A DNA stretch of 64,000 nucleotides, taken from positions 16,854,501-16,918,500 of the forward strand of contig JAULJL010000011.1 of NCBI GenBank assembly GCA_030761205.1, read 5' to 3'. The DNA is from Fremontodendron californicum (Eukaryota; Streptophyta; Magnoliopsida; Malvales; Malvaceae). This document shows positions 11,218 through 25,637 of this stretch, piece after piece (positions within the stretch are counted from its first letter, which is position 1; every line of letters begins with the position of its first letter). The notes beneath the pieces are model-generated. The model was not told the DNA's origin, did no database searches, and saw only the letters and a list, made by a program, of their open reading frames with translations. Made by a program: the position numbers and the translations under genes.

Positions 11218-14200
11218 TGTAGACACCTAATTTTGTCTGGACCACTAAAACAGGTATGTTTTCTTCTTAAAGTGTTGTTTCAGAATGCAAAAGGACTTTT
11301 CTCATCCTGCAGGTGGTACTCCAAGACTTAGTTTAATAAAGCAGACATAAAAAGTCAAACTTGAAAAAGTCAACCTCAAAAAAGTCTACCTCGAAAAGTC
11401 AACTACTAAAAAAGTCAACCCACTTTCAAAATCGAGATTTGAAGTTCAATTGAAAAATGGTGAAAGAGTTTTGATAATCTGAGGTCTACATTAAAAGATA
11501 TGGAGTTCGGAAGTTGGGTTACGGAGATTTAGTAGAAAGGAAACCCTAGTTCAGGAAATTTGGGGAAAAGTGCTTAAACAATCAAATGGGTTGGAATTAA
11601 AGGTTCCAAATGAAAGATAAGCACTGACTACGGGTAATGGAGAAGCCATTTGGAGGCAAAACCGAAGGAAAAGTCAATTTGGAAGAAAACCGAGAATTAG
11701 GGTGTTTGGTGGATTTTGGTGAAATTGGGAAAAATTGCATGAATGGCCCAATTCGGTAAAACTAAAGCCCTTTAATTGATGCGGAATGAGTAAACAAGGA
11801 AAGCCCAAGGCTCAGTTTGAAGTAATTCTGAGAGAAGAGCCGATTGGAGGAAAAACGAGGAGATTCCTGATACTGAAAAAAGGAAAAATCAAAACGGAAG
11901 GGAATTTGATCATAAAAATTGGGTGTTTTCGGACCAGCTCCAATTCAATATAGGAAAAAGGTCTAGAAAAAGAAAATCTGAAAATCAGACTTGTTTTGAG
12001 TAAAATTGGGCTTCGGAGGCAAAAAGGCAAAATTGGCAAATTTGGAAAAAATAGCAAATGAACTCCAAAAATTCTAATAATTTGCAGATCTCATTCTTAA
12101 ACCATTTCAAAGAGATTGGTGATGAAAAATCTAGATTCGGAGCTCGTTTAAAAAATGGTAAAGTTTGGGAGCACAAAAGGCCATTTTGGAAGAAAAAATC
12201 CAAAAAAATAGCAAATGGGCTCAAACAATTTTGAAAACTTCCAGAATTCAGTTTTTTATTATTTCAGAAGTATTGAAAAAATAAAATTTGAATTTGGAGT
12301 TTGTTTGCTATTTATTTAAGTTAAGGGGTCAAAAAGGTCATTTTATCGAAGAAATCGAAAAGGGCTTTTCTTGCATTGGAATTGGGCTGGATTTTAAGAG
12401 GGCAATCAGCCAAGCCTATAATGAAGATTAATTTTGCTGAGCTATCTTATCTAAGGGCCAAGAGAAAAGAGGAAGGTAGTTATTTTTGTGATCAAGCCTT
12501 TGAATTTGCAACACATGGACCAATGGTTGGAGAGGAATGATGACATATTTATGATCCTATTTATGACATCATCTTCATGACATCATATATTTAGAGGCTG
12601 ATTATTCCAATCTAATGGTGGGATTTTTACATAGAAAGCATCTTGGATTAAGGGCCATTGGATCAAAATTGGTTAGGAAAAAACTACAACATTCTAGAGA
12701 ATTCTATACACCATTTGGCCAAGCCTTTTTGGAGAAGGGAATTCAGATTTTTGATGGAGCTTGTGGGGTTCAATAGAGGCAATAGCTAGGGGAAAAAAGA
12801 GAAAAAAAAAAGGAAAAAGAGAGGAGAAAAAAAAGTGAAGAAAAAAGAAAGGTTTGGCTTGCTACTTCTTGATTTGGAAAGCTAGAGCAAGGTAGCTATG
12901 TTCTTTCATGGTTTTCTACTACGTTGTCGACATGATTTTGATATTTTGATTGTCATTTTATGAATAAGTTCTAAGGAGCTTCTACTTTGTTTTTTCAAAA
13001 GAAATTAAAAAAAACAAGTTTTTCTCTATTTTTCATCATGGTTGAATGAATCACTTTTGTTAAATGATTTTGTGTTTGATCTTGTTTATATGATTTTTTG
13101 TGGTAGGTTATCTTACCTGTGGTTGGTTAACTATAGACCATGCCATGTGTTTGTGAAAATGTCTAGCTATATTCATGCATTTGCATTATGATTGCTTAGT
13201 TTAGCATGTTTCCTTTTTAGTCCTGTATTTAGTATGCCATGTGTTTGTGTTATTGCCATGCATTTTTTAGGTCTAGGTCTCATTTGCATTGCCATGCATT
13301 TCATGCATTTTAGACCTAAGTTGCATTAAATGCCATGCAAGTTCATTTTAGGTCTAGGCCATATTCTCTATGCCATGCATTTTTCATGTCATTTAGGTTT
13401 TAAATCATGCATTCAATTTTCTTTATGATCATGCATTTCATGTCATGCCACATGATTTACGACTTGGGCCAATCAATGGTTCAAAGTCATGCTCACTTGA
13501 GCATACTTTTGAAAAATTAAAGAGTTGTCAAATTGATTATTCTACCTTTGTGATTTTTTTTTTACTTAGTTTTTGTCTAACTTTTTAAAAGTGTCAGCTA
13601 CTGTTTGTGGGTCTTTAGGAGAGTCTCCAATATTTTTACTTTGATTTTTAAATGATTTTATCAAAGGAAAAAAAAATGTGTTTTGGCAAAATAGCTTTTC
13701 ACCCAGTACTCAGAATTTCTCGATTTTTCTGGGAAGTCATCTTTAATCAGAAAATTAAGCCACTTTTTTCTCGTGTATTGTTACATGTTCTAAGTCTCTA
13801 GTTTTTTTTAGATTGTTTTGAATTTTTAAAAATAGGTTAAAAATCGTGTTTTAACACCGGATAGTAGAGGCAAATTTGAATTCAAAAGAAAAACAATTGT
13901 TAAATTTGGCTAAGGCATTTAGAGGGGATTGGTTAGAAAGTTTAGCTACTGTCTTAGTGTAATTTCTAAGCCCTTTTTACCTCTAAAAATAATTTTATAA
14001 ATCTCGGGTTAAGGGTGGTCAAGTTCGGGATTTTAAACTTAGGAAATTAGAGCCATTTTTAAAGGGTTTGGCTAGGGTTTCATCTTCATTCAACTTTCTT
14101 TCAAAATTGTTGTCAAAAAAATAACAAAATATTTTTATTTTAGAAAATTTAATTTCATATATTTTCCTAAGGTAGCCAGATATCTTTTTAGATATATGGA

Positions 14201-15510
14201 TTTCCTTAATTAAAGGAAAAAAATACACTTTCATGCATTGCATTTTCCATATTCATGCATTTTATATAATATGATATATTTGCTATGATAATTTCTATGA
14301 TGTTGTTATTATTTTTTATTTATATTTTTGATGTTATGTTGTTTATTATATGGTTTTGAATATTTCATGATATCCTATGCTTTTATTTAGTTATTTAATT
14401 TTGTCACTTTATTTAGCATATACTATGTTCATGCATTATTATTTTTATTTTCATGCATATTATATGATAGTATTATTTTATGTTTGATGTCATTTCATGT
14501 CATTTAGATTATATGCCATATCATTTATATTTGCCATGTCATTTAAATCATTTTATTTCATTTAGAATATATCATGTTACCTAGGTCATTTCATTTCATA
14601 TAGAATATATTATGTCACTTAGGATATTTCATTTTATATAGAATATATCATGTTATCTAGGTTATTTCATTTCATTTAGAATATATCATGTGACTTAGGA
14701 TATTTCATTTCATTTAGAATATGCTATGACACTTAAATTATATCATACCATTTAGGTTGCATTATATTATTTAGACTTTGCTATGTCATTTTATTTATGT
14801 CAGACATATTCATATTTCTAAAATGTTTTGAAAAAGGTAATGATTTTCAATAAAATAAAGATATTCCCGAGTTAAAATCAATCATGAGTTCTATGTCGGG
14901 TTTGCTGGGGAGTATATCATCAATTATCATTAATAACGGAATATCTTGTTTAAAATGAGAATGGTTCAGAAAATTTTCCAAAATAATAAAAATTTCTATA
15001 TCTTGCCACGCTTGTTGGGAAATATAGGAAAATTTTGAATTAATAAATTCCGAATCATTTTCAATAAAAAATGGAATTATTTTTCTTTAAATTGGGAATT
15101 AACTTGAAATACTAAATTAAAACTTGACTTTTTACCGAGACTTGAGATAACACACGATTAATAAGGTACCGTTTTATACGGGCGTTGTGGGGGTGCTAAT
15201 CCTTCCCCACATGTAACCGAGTCCCGAACCCGCTTCTTTGATTTCTCTGGTTTAAAACGCAGACTTGAAATTGGTTTTAAAAAAATATTTTAATTAATTT
15301 TAAAATGTTTTATAAAATCGGTTTAAATAGGTGGCCGATCACACCTAGCCAAAAAAGATTGGTGGCGACTCCATGTCTTTTTCAAGGTTATTTTCAAAAC
15401 CTTCATTTTTCTAGAGGAATTAAGTCGACTTTTCCTTGGCTGTTATTAATGTCACGCTTAACGTATAATAAAGTCTTGCGATGAGACTCGTTATTTTTTA
15501 AGTTGCGACA
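11218..15510 (+). mobile_element. Element I: complete solo Tat/Ogre-type LTR, 4293 bp
   Basis: It starts TGTAGACACC at 11218, ends GTTGCGACA at 15510, and is flanked by a perfect 5-bp duplication, ctacc (11213-11217 and 15511-15515). The paralogous site in unit 2 near 20980 (gagttctaccagtagctagg) lacks the LTR, which gives an independent view of the empty site. There is no internal region, so this is a solo LTR left by recombination between the two LTRs of a full element. It contains W-box cores AGTCAA at 11353, 11368, 11398 and 11413, a partial array of about 158-bp monomers (12000-12330), a gacat/catttag repeat zone (14450-14800) and the GC-rich island at 15164-15245. Confidence 0.92.
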
Positions 15511-17546
15511 CTACCGATAGCTAGGAATGGTCTCCCAAGAATTATGGGTATTTCACTATCCTCCTCCATGTCAAGCACAATAAAATTAGCAGGAAAGAAG
15601 AATTTGTCAACCTTGACTAGCATATCTTCAGCCATGCCTCTTGGATGTTTGATGGATCTATCGGCTAGTTGCAACATCACTGTAGTGGGTTTTATTGCAC
15701 CCAAACCAAGTTTGCGATAGATAGAACGAGGCATTAAATTGATACTCGCCCCCAAATCACATAAAGCTTTACCAAAAAATTCATTACCAATGGCACATGG
15801 AATGGCGAAGCTTTCCAGATATTTGAGTTTGGGTGGGAGTTTTTTTTTAAGGATAGCGCTGTATTGTTTAGTAAGTGCAACTGTCTCAATCTCATCGAAT
15901 TTTCTCTTCTTAGATAAAATTTCTTTCATAAACTTGACATATTTAAGCATTTGTTCTAAAGCTTCAGCAAAAGGTATATTAACATGGAGCTTTTTGAATA
16001 CCTCAAGAAACTTCTGAAACTGCTTGTCATGTTTTTGCTTTTAAAGGCGTTGAGGAAAAGGTGGTGGTGGGTAGACTGGAGGTTTCTTATCTTCTTCTTG
16101 AGCCTTTTCAATTTCTTTTCCCCCCAAATTTTCCGTTTTAAGAGGCTTGGGTTGCAATTATAGCACTTTCTTTTGAAGACGCTGAGGAAAAGGGTGTTGG
16201 GTAGACTGAAGGCATATTCTCTTGAATTTTCTCTTGATGCTTCTTGCTACCTACTTCTACTTCTTTCCCACTCCTTAATGTGATAGCATTGCATTGTTCT
16301 TTCCCATGGCACTTAGGATTGGTCACAATATCGATTGGAAGAGTTCCATAGGTCGATTGATAATAGCAGAAGTAAGCTGGCTAACTTCTGTCTCAAGATT
16401 TCTAAGTGGTGCTGTTTGACTTAGAAGTAATTCAGCTTGACTTTGGAGTGTTACTGCATGAGTCTGATTTGTCACTTTCTGACTAGCCATGAACTTTGTA
16501 AACATCTCTTCCAATGATGTCTTTTCTTGGACAGGAGCTCGGGACTGTGCTTGAAACCGAGGAGGGATTACTTGCTTAGCTTGTGATGATGACCCTTGAT
16601 TATTGTAACAGGAAAAGTTTTACTGATTTCTCGAACCTAGATTATAATCGTTGGGATATGGGTTGTTCTGTTGCCTGTTATAGTTTCCCACATATTGAGC
16701 ATATTCAGCCTTGGTTGGGCATCTATCACAGGTGTGTCCTTCCCCACGAGACTCACATGTTACAAATGGGCTTTGGACTGAATGCACACCTATAGTGTCA
16801 AATTTCTGGGATAAGGCAGCCATTTGTGCCGATAAGGCACTGATCTCATCCAACTGATAAACGCCTGGAGCTTTCTTTGGCAAAATTCTCTCAGTGGACC
16901 ATTGATAATTATTAGATACCATCTCCTTAATTAAACCATAAGCCTCGTCAATTTCTTTTCCCATAAGTGCCCCACCTACTGCAACATCGATAGAACTTCT
17001 AGTAGGACCCATTAACCCATTGTAGAAGGTGTTCACCTGAAGCCATTTAGGTATCGCATGATGACGACATCGTCGGAGCAGATCTTTGTATCTTTCCCAA
17101 GCTTTATATAATGATTCTGAGTCATACTGCATAAAAGATTTGATATCATTCCGCAGCTTAGCTGTCTTGGTAGGAGGAAAATATTTCGCAAGAAATTTTT
17201 GGGCTAGATCATTCTAAGTAGTAATGGAGCCAGCTGGAAGGGAGTGCAACAAACTCTTGGCCTTATATCGAAGTGAGAATGGGAAGAGTCTCAGTCTAAT
17301 GGCATCGTCAAAAACGCCATTGTGTTTGAAAAGATCGCAGATTTCCAGGAAATTCACGATGTGAGCATTCGGATCATCCTTCGGTAAGCTGCCAAACTGA
17401 ACTGATGTTTAGATTATCTAAATAATGGCTGGCTTTATCTCAAAATTATTTGCCTGGATGGCAGGCCTCTGAATACTAGTCTGAATGTCTTGCATGAGAG
17501 GAACCCCAAACTCTCGCAAAGTCTTTGTCTCCTTAGCTTCAGCCAT
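15511..17546 (-). pseudogene. gag-pr: C unit 1: Athila-type gag-protease pseudogene
   Basis: The minus-strand frame starts at ATG 17546 (MAEAKETKTLREFG). Gag forms the retrotransposon particle, and the aspartic protease matures it. A gag core (LRLFPFSL, then QYDSESLYKAWERYKDLL, FYNGLMGPTRSSID, ASNNYQW-like SNNYQWSTE) is followed by a zinc-knuckle-like CESRGEGHTCDRCP at about 16750 and a retropepsin domain at 15950-15511 with LCDLGASINLMP and a flap/ILGRPFLA segment. These are hallmarks of Athila-lineage proteins. The frame is broken by in-frame stops near 17415, 17409, 17212 and 16620 and by a frameshift near 16325. Solo LTR I then cuts the protease end. It cannot make a full product. Confidence 0.85.
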
Positions 17547-17629
17547 TGTACCTGAAAATAAGAAAGAAGAAGAAAGTTTATACTAAGACTAAGGTTGCTT
17601 GGTATTAATATTAACAAATAATAAACAAT

Positions 17630-17647
17630 TCCCCGATAACAGCGCCA
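17630..17647 (-). other. Primer-binding site of C unit 1 (tRNA-Asp type)
   Basis: Minus strand TGGCGCTGTTATCGGGGA closely resembles the common plant TGGCGCCGTTGCCGGGGA site complementary to tRNA-Asp, used by Athila elements. It begins six bases after the LTR end. Confidence 0.75.
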
Positions 17648-17653
17648 AAAACT

Positions 17654-19177
17654 TGTTGTCGATTTTCACCACGCAAGTGCACGTATCATAACAAGCAATG
17701 TAATGAAAATAATGAGTCGGACCCACAAGGAATTGCTACTAAATTTGCTAAATACTAAAATTAACACAGCTTAATCTTATCTAAACAACTAATTAAAGAT
17801 GATAATCAAAAACTAAATTAAAAGAAACTAATATTAAAAGCAAGTAAATTAAAAAGGATGGATTCAATTAATTATAAAAGCCTAGGATTACAACTTCCCT
17901 CAACACTTTGCTTGAATCTCTCTCAACCTCTTCACTTGATTAATGATCCCGAGTTGTTAACCTAGAGTTCTATCTTATTTATAAGTATCTATCGATGGTC
18001 TTATAAAAATTTCCTTCTTACCCAATTAACTAACCAACTATGAAAATTGATTTAAAGAAGAACTCATTAAGCTTAGGCTCTAACAATGGTTACAGATGAC
18101 AAGTAAGTACATTTCTACCCTACTTGTAGATCAACTCATACTAATAAATGAATAAGAAACATGCGTCACCCAATCCATGTCGAACACTAAACTCCCTATG
18201 TCTAGTTGTATTTAGGTTAGCAAATCAATCTAATTGGTGGCCAATCAATTAGAAGCATTAAGAACAAGATTGAACAAACAACTCAACAAACCATTAAATC
18301 AAGCTAGAGAGAGAATGTAAATTCAAACTAAATATTGAGTTCCATTGAAATCCTATTAAAAGAAATTTAGTTCATGATAATTAATGAAAACAAATATTCA
18401 AATAGTTTCACCATCATCAACAACAGAAGAAAAATAAAGAAGAGAAAAGAGAAAACTAAGGGTGTCAATTCTTGAGTTTTCAATCTTCACCAATCTTCCA
18501 ATCTTCTTGAAAGCTTTTGATGGAAACTATCCTCTTGAGAGAATTTGGTTTTTAGAACTCCAATCCCCCCTTATTTTAGCCTTAAAGAGTCCTATTTAAA
18601 GTGTCTAAGGCCCCTAGAGTCCGAAACTTAGCGTGCAAGCAAGCCATTTAAGCATCAGGATTTTAATTTCTTTCCCGTGTTTCGACGTCGCGGCCCTAGA
18701 CCGCCGCCCCAACTTTTTGACTCTCCAGCACCGTGGCCCCGACCTTCTGGTTGGCTCCTGCTGGATCTGTCGTCTTCTCAAATTTCTTCAGCTGATTTGG
18801 ATGGTAAAATCTTGTCCGATTTTGACGAGTAAAATACCGTTGGAAAGGTATGGAAGTCAGATTCAAAAGTCAAGAGTAAGTTTTCTGAAATAAAGACTTT
18901 AAGATCATGTTTTTCTTGAAGCAAGCTTCGGAGATCGAATTTGCCTACTCGTTGCTTTGCACCGTTTTTCATCGTTTTGCACCCCGGAGCTCTAGATCAC
19001 CTTGGAACTATAGAAATACATAAATAATAACTAAATAACTATTTTAAACATGAAATGGATAAATAAAATAAATATAAAAACATCTAAAACTAATAAAATC
19101 CTAATAAAAGCCTCAAAAACATAGCCGATTTAAATGCATAAAATGTGGCAAAATAACTATATTTCCTAGAGTTATCA
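17654..19177 (-). mobile_element. C: middle LTR, 1524 bp, shared by both units
   Basis: On the minus strand it runs from TGATAACTCT (19177) to CGACAACA (17654). It is flanked on one side by the unit 1 primer-binding site and on the other by the unit 2 polypurine tract, so it is at once a 5' LTR and a 3' LTR. It is the only uninterrupted LTR of this family in the window. Confidence 0.85.
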
Positions 19178-20615
19178 CACCCCCAAACTTACGATTTTGC
19201 TAGTCCTCGAGCAAAACAAAACAAAACAAGCTAACTAAATAACCTGACACAAAACATCTCTCAAGATAAATGCACTCAAACAATGATTTCTTTAATTTTC
19301 CTCAAAAGTTACCTCAAAATACTGATTCAAAGTAGAATATAAACATAATCCAAATACTTGATTCAATTCAATCGTATGCCTTATGCTTGAATGGATTTTC
19401 AGTTTGTGTGTGTGAATAATCTCTTGCAAATCATTGCATGCAATCTAAATAAGTTTATGCCAATGCAAATTATGAATTAGTACTAGATTCTCATATGTTT
19501 GCTTTTCATCTCTCTCTCCACTAAAGTAGACTAACACTTCATCAAGGATCAAGTAGGTCTTTATTAAGCTTGTAATGTAAGGCTAGGGTCATGGTAAGAT
19601 AAAGATAAATTTTGGTTTAAATCACCCATAGACACTTTACATTTTTATCAAGATTTTTGAGAGCCATAGTATTTTCCTCAAACTACACACTTCCTTCTTT
19701 GAATGCATCTTTCTTTTTGCTTCACCACTTTATTCCCCCTTTTTTTTTTCGTTGCTTCGTTTTCGAAAAACCATAATCTTTTTTTTACATCACCATTTCA
19801 CCCAAATTTGACATGGCTCATAATTTTTTCCTGTATGTTATACACATGCCTATGTAGTAAAGGTTAATCATGGTTTTTCTTAATTGGCTAGGCTAAAAGA
19901 TATGGCAATCAAAGGAAGTAGATATATCATTTAGGCACAAGGAGGTAGACTAAGGATAATCATATATAAAGGTAAGCTTCAAAGGCTCAAACGATCTAAA
20001 GATGGCCTAAATCACTTCCTTAACTTAGTGTTGTCTAGAATTTCGCATCGAGAGAGAATCAAACAAATTCTAGGCTCTAGACATAATCACAATTCACATC
20101 ATCATAATCAGTCTTTAAATAAGCAATGCAAATCTAAGCAAGAGATTGTTTGCTCAATTTGTGAAAATCACATCCTAACATGAAACTAACAAAAGAATTT
20201 AACACAAAGTCTTCTCATGCTTATGTTTTCCCAAAAATCAAGATAAATCAATAACTAATTCTCATCATTGGATAAGGATTCCATCATAATATGTGCAAAA
20301 TATCTCAAGCAAAACCAAATATATATATTTTTAGACTCCTAATAATAAAATTAGACAATCACACAAACGAAAATAAATCTAAAGGCACACCCCCAAACTT
20401 AAAACAAACATTGTCCTCAATGTTTAGAAATAAAAAGAGTAGGAACAAGAAAACTACCCTATCGATGAAAGCAACGCAAGAGAAGCTTTAGTTTTCCTCT
20501 TAGACTTCATCATGCTTGTCCAAGTTGAGTGAGTAGTCACTATAAAAGAAAACAAAGTGAAAAGAAATTAATAAAAATATCCTAAAAATTAAGATTGAAA
20601 AAGAAAATAGAAATT
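19178..20615 (-). other. C unit 2: non-coding 3' internal region
   Basis: A polypurine tract (minus GTTTGGGGGTG, 19178-19188) abuts the LTR. AT-rich DNA without a credible frame then runs to the end of gag-protease. It is closely similar to 9422-10917. Confidence 0.65.
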
Positions 20616-23015
20616 TTAGAACTTGGGTTGCCTCTCAAGAAATGCTTGATTTATAGTTATCATCTTGACAATCTCATGCCCATTAGCCGGCATCCTTCCA
20701 CTTGAACCATTTCCCCCCTTTTCCTTTGCTTTATGAGGACTGGCATTCACAAAATTGTGGCATCCATGCATCTTGGAAGTAGAATGTGAAACTGCCTCAA
20801 GTGGTGTATTAGAACAATTTTCATTGAATGGTTCTTTGGAATCAATGTTTACCACTTTAACTGCCAAATATTCATCAAATTTTTTAGGAAATTTCATAGC
20901 CTTAAAAACTTTAAAAGTTACCTGTTGGTCTAGAACCCTCATGGTAAGTTCTCATTTTTGCACATCAATGAGAGTTCTACCAGTAGCTAGGAATGGTCTC
21001 CCAAGAATTATGGGTATTTCACTATCCTCCTCCATGTCAAGCACAATAAAATCATAAGGAAAGAAGAATTTGTCAACCTTGACCAGCACATCTTCAACCA
21101 TGCCTCTTGGATGTTTGATGGATCTATCGACTAGATGCAACATCAATGTAGTGAGTTTTATTTCACCAAAACCAAGTTTGCGATAGATAGAAAAAGGCAT
21201 TAAATTGATACTCGCCCCCAAATCACATAATGCTTTACCAAAAAATTCATTACCAATGACACATGGAATGGCGAAGCTTCCCAGATCTTTGAGTTTGGGT
21301 GGGAGTTTTTTTTTTAAGGATAGTGCTGCACTGTTCAATAAGTGCAACTGTCTCAATCTCATCCAACTTCCTCTTCTTAGATAAAATTTCTTTCATAAAC
21401 ATGACATATTTAGGCATTTGTACTACAACTTCAGCAAAAGGTACATTAATATGGAGCTTTTTGAATAACTCAAGAAACTTCTGAAACTGCTTGTCAAGTT
21501 TTTGCTTTTGAAGACGCTGAGGAAAAGTTGGTGGTGGGTACACTAGAGGCTTCTTCTCTTCTTCTTGAGCCTTTTCACCTTCTTTTTCCCCCAAAATTTT
21601 CGCTTTAAGAGGCTTGAGTTGCAATTATAGCATTTTCTTTTGAAGACGCTCAGGAAAGGGTGTGGTGGGTACACTGAAGGCGTCTTCTCTTGAATTTGAT
21701 CCTGATGCTTCTTGCTACCCACTTCTACTTCTTTCCCACTCCTTAATGTGATAGCATTGCATTATTCTTTCCCATGGCTTTTAGGATTGGTCACAGTATC
21801 GCTTGGAAGAGTTCCTATAGGTCGATTTCTAATAACAGAAGCAAGCTGGCTAACTTCTGTTTCAAGATTTCTAAGTGACGCTGTTTGACTTAGAAGTAAT
21901 TCAGCTTGACTTTGAAGTGTTGCTGCATGAGTCTGATTTGTCACTTCTTGACTAGCCATGAACTTTGTAAACATCTCTTCCAATGATGTCTTTTGTTGGA
22001 CAGGAGCTCAGGACTGTGCTTGAAACCTAGGAGGGACTACTTGCTTAGCTTGTGATGATGACCCTTGATTATTGTTCTAGGAAAAATTTTACTGATTTCT
22101 CCAACCTAGATTATAATCGTTGGGATATGGGTTGTTCTACTGCCTGGTATAGTTTCCCACATATTGAGCAGATTCAGCCTTGGTTGGGCATCTATAACTT
22201 GTGTGTCTTTTCCCACAAGATTCACATGTTACAAATGGGCTTTGGACTGAATGCACACTCATAGTGTCAAATGTCTTGGATAAGGCAGGCATCTGTGCCG
22301 ATAAGGCACTGATCTCATCCAACAAATAAATGTCTGGAGCTTTTTTTTGGAAAAATTCTCTCAGTGGACCATTGATAATTATTGGATGCCACCTTCTCAA
22401 TTAAATTATAAGCCTCATCAAATTTTTTTCCCATGAATGCCCCACCTGCTGCAGCATCGATAGAACTTCTAGTAGGACCCATTAACCCATTGTAGAAGGT
22501 GTTCACCTGAAGCCATTTAGGTATCCCATGGTGAGGACATCGTCAGAGCAGATCATTTTAGCTTTCCCAAGCTTCATATAATGATTCCGAGTCATACTGC
22601 ATAAAAGATGTGATATCATTCCGCAATCTTAGCTGTCTTGGCAGGAGAAAAATATTTGGCAAGAAATGTTTGGGCTACATCATTCCAAGTATAATGGAGC
22701 CAGCAGGAAGGGAGTGCAATCAACTCTTGGCCTTATCTTGAAGTGAGAAAGGGAAGAGTCTCAGTCTAATGGCATCATCAGAAACGCCATTGTGTTTGAA
22801 AAGATCACAAATTTTTAGGAAATTCATGATGTGAGCATTCGGATCATGTTTCGGTAAGCCGCCAAACTGAATTGATGTTTGGATCATCTGAATAATGGCC
22901 ATCTTTATCCAAAATTATTTGCCTGGATGGCAGGCCTATGATTACTAGTCTAAAGGTCTTGCATGAGAGGAACCCCAAACTCTCGCAAAGTCTTTGTCTC
23001 GTTAGCTTCAGCCAT
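20616..23015 (-). pseudogene. gag-pr: C unit 2: Athila-type gag-protease pseudogene
   Basis: It starts at the ATG at 23015 (MAEANETKTLREFG-like) and ends at 20616. Gag core fragments lie at 22902-22720 (PNAHIMNFLKICDLF, RLRLFPFSL) and 22506-22315. A zinc-knuckle-like CESCGKRHTSYRCP lies near 22210, a coiled region (QSQAELLLSQ) at 21983-21762, and retropepsin with LCDLGASINLMP at 21362-20952. Several frameshifts separate these pieces. Unlike unit 1 there is no insertion here, so the whole gag-protease-tail layout is visible. After ILGRPFLATGR the frame continues about 120 residues and stops, with no reverse transcriptase, as in published gag-only terminal-repeat retrotransposons (TR-GAG). Confidence 0.83.
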
Positions 23016-23100
23016 TGTACCTGAAAATAAGAAAGAAAAAGAAAGTTTACACTAAGACTAAGGTTGCTTAGTATTAATGTCAACAAAAATAGTAAACAAT

Positions 23101-23118
23101 TCCTCTGCAATGGCTCCA
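23101..23118 (-). other. Degenerate primer-binding site of C unit 2
   Basis: Minus strand TGGAGCCATTGCAGAGGA is a mutated form of the site at 17630-17647, at the same distance from the LTR. Confidence 0.6.
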
Positions 23119-25637
23119 AAAACTTGTTTTCGATTTTCACCATGCAATTGTAGGTATCGTAACAAGTAATATAATGAAAAGTAATGAGTCGAACCTACGA
23201 GGAATTGCTACTAAATTCGCTAAGTACTAAAATTAACACAAATTAATCTTATCTAAACAACTAATTAAAGATGATAATCAAAAACTAAATTAAAAGAAAC
23301 TAATATTAAAAGCAAGTAAATTAAAAAGGATGAATTCAATTAATTATAAAAGCCTAGGATTACAACTTCCCTCAACATTTCGCTTGAATCTCTCTCAACC
23401 TCTTCACTCGATTAATGATCCTGAGTTGTTAACCTAGAGTTCTATCTTATTTATAAGCATCTGTCGATGGTCTTATAAAAATATCCTTCTTAACCAATTA
23501 ACTAACCAACAATGAAAATTGATTTAAAGAAGAACTCATTAAGCTTAGGCTCTAACAATGGTTACACATGACAAGTAAGTATATTTTTGTAAGACCCTCG
23601 TAAGACAAAGATCGACTCGGGTCTCTTTAAACAATTCATAGACAGTGGATCAAGTTTATATATGCTTGTAGACAAAGCACACTATCATGTGGTCATATTG
23701 TTATATTAATAATTTTTAGAGTAAAGATGTTTAATCGGCTATTTGAGAGATTTAGCCTTAAATTGACCACGAGTTAGGAATCAAAATCGGGACAATGTAA
23801 AGTCCATAAAATTTGGTAATTTAACTTTACATAGTGTTAAAATGTGATATAATACCGATGAGGATTTTTGGGAAATTTAATCGGCATAAAAATTGGTAAA
23901 ATATGAACCAGGGGTATTTTGGTCATTTTACCCAAAATTTTGTTTTTGGTCCGTATACAGTACCAATAGACTCCATGATCATAGAGGATCACAATATGAT
24001 GTTTAGATTAAAATTTTGACTCTTAAAATAAAAAACTAAGAGGAAATCGGATACGTCCTTAATTAGCTTAAAGGAGTGAAAATCTGGAACTGGCCGCGGG
24101 AAGGTCCGAAAAAGGTTTTAAATAAATAAATGGATTCATATAGACATAAAATGATGTTAGAAAGCTATTGGTGAAATCAGAATGAAAATCGGAGCTAAAA
24201 TCGAAAAAGTCAAAATATTGACCCGTGGGTGATCCGAGGCCCGGATTTAGAGTTTGAAATATTGAAAAATTACCCGAACCTCCAGATCTTCATATTTTGA
24301 TATTTGGAACATTTTCATGAAGAAAAAAATAAAAAACGGAACAAAATAATCGATAAGGCCCGATAATGGACCGTAAATGGCTTGGGGCCGGGATTTGATG
24401 TTCGGGATATCAAAAAATTATGAAAACTTGCGTAAGTGTAAAATCATTTTTAAACATATCCGTGTCAAGAAAAGTGAAAAATGAGCTTTCAAGCGTAAAA
24501 ATTTCATGTGGGCCCACTTAGGCACTAAAAGACAAAAGTGGGCTATAGTCTCTTTGGTTGACATTTGGCATGGGATAAATGGCCATAAAATGCATGCCAT
24601 AACCCCATGTTTAGCCGTGAGACCATTCTCTTTAGGCATTAAGGGTTGTTTCATCTTCTTCCGTAAGAGAAAACCTAACCAAGTGAAAACTCCATAACCA
24701 AAAGCTTGTAAGCTTGATCTCTTGAATTCTACTCATAACCAAGCCAACAAAATACAAATTTTTACTATTTAGAAGGTGATGATTACTTATTTCATGTTAG
24801 TTTTTCAAGAGACCAAGAGAAACTATGTGCTTCTCTTTATGGCCATTTTGCCTTAAGTGGTTTCCAACATAGCCACCACCTTAAACCACCACCATGGGTG
24901 GTTCTAAATCAACCCCTACATCTATTATTTGGGGTTGGTTGATTGAAAAAATGGCTTGGAGATGGAAATCCAAGCTTGACCGAATGCATCATTGTAGCCA
25001 ACCACCTTGTGCTGCCACTTCCACCACCATCCGAAGCCACTATTGGCTTTGGTAGGCTCGGGGGAGCAACTTTCTAGTTGATCGTTGCTTCGGATTTCCA
25101 TCCGAGCTAGGTGTAAAAATTATAAAGCAAAAATAGCTAAGTTGTAAAATTTCGGATAGTAGCTAATTAGCTACAATTTGGACAACGTGAATGTTTCATA
25201 ATTATAAAATATTTATGAAATGGCTGTTTATGTGCTAGGAGCGTGAACTAGCTGAGTTCGTGGTTAGTAGAGCTCCGAAGCACGAGGATCTAGTTTCTCT
25301 CGCTAAGAGCACTGTGAGTAAACGCATAGCGATAGATGTAGGATCGTTAGATTAAGTTATGACATACTGACTGTGATTGTATGAATGTATCGGTGATGGA
25401 TTATAATGCACTAGAGTTGGTAAATGGTAGTGTATACGACATAGAATTACCTTATGGTATCCAATTCTCCTAATGAAATGAGAAAAAGGTCCAAGGGATG
25501 GACAAGTGGTGATTAGGTAATAATCCGGGATTGATGTGTGAGTGGTCGATTGTATGGTGCCACATTGTTTCCTTACTTGTATGCTTATTTAAATGCTATG
25601 TGCTGCATGTTTACTGGAATGTTAAGCTATGCTCAAA

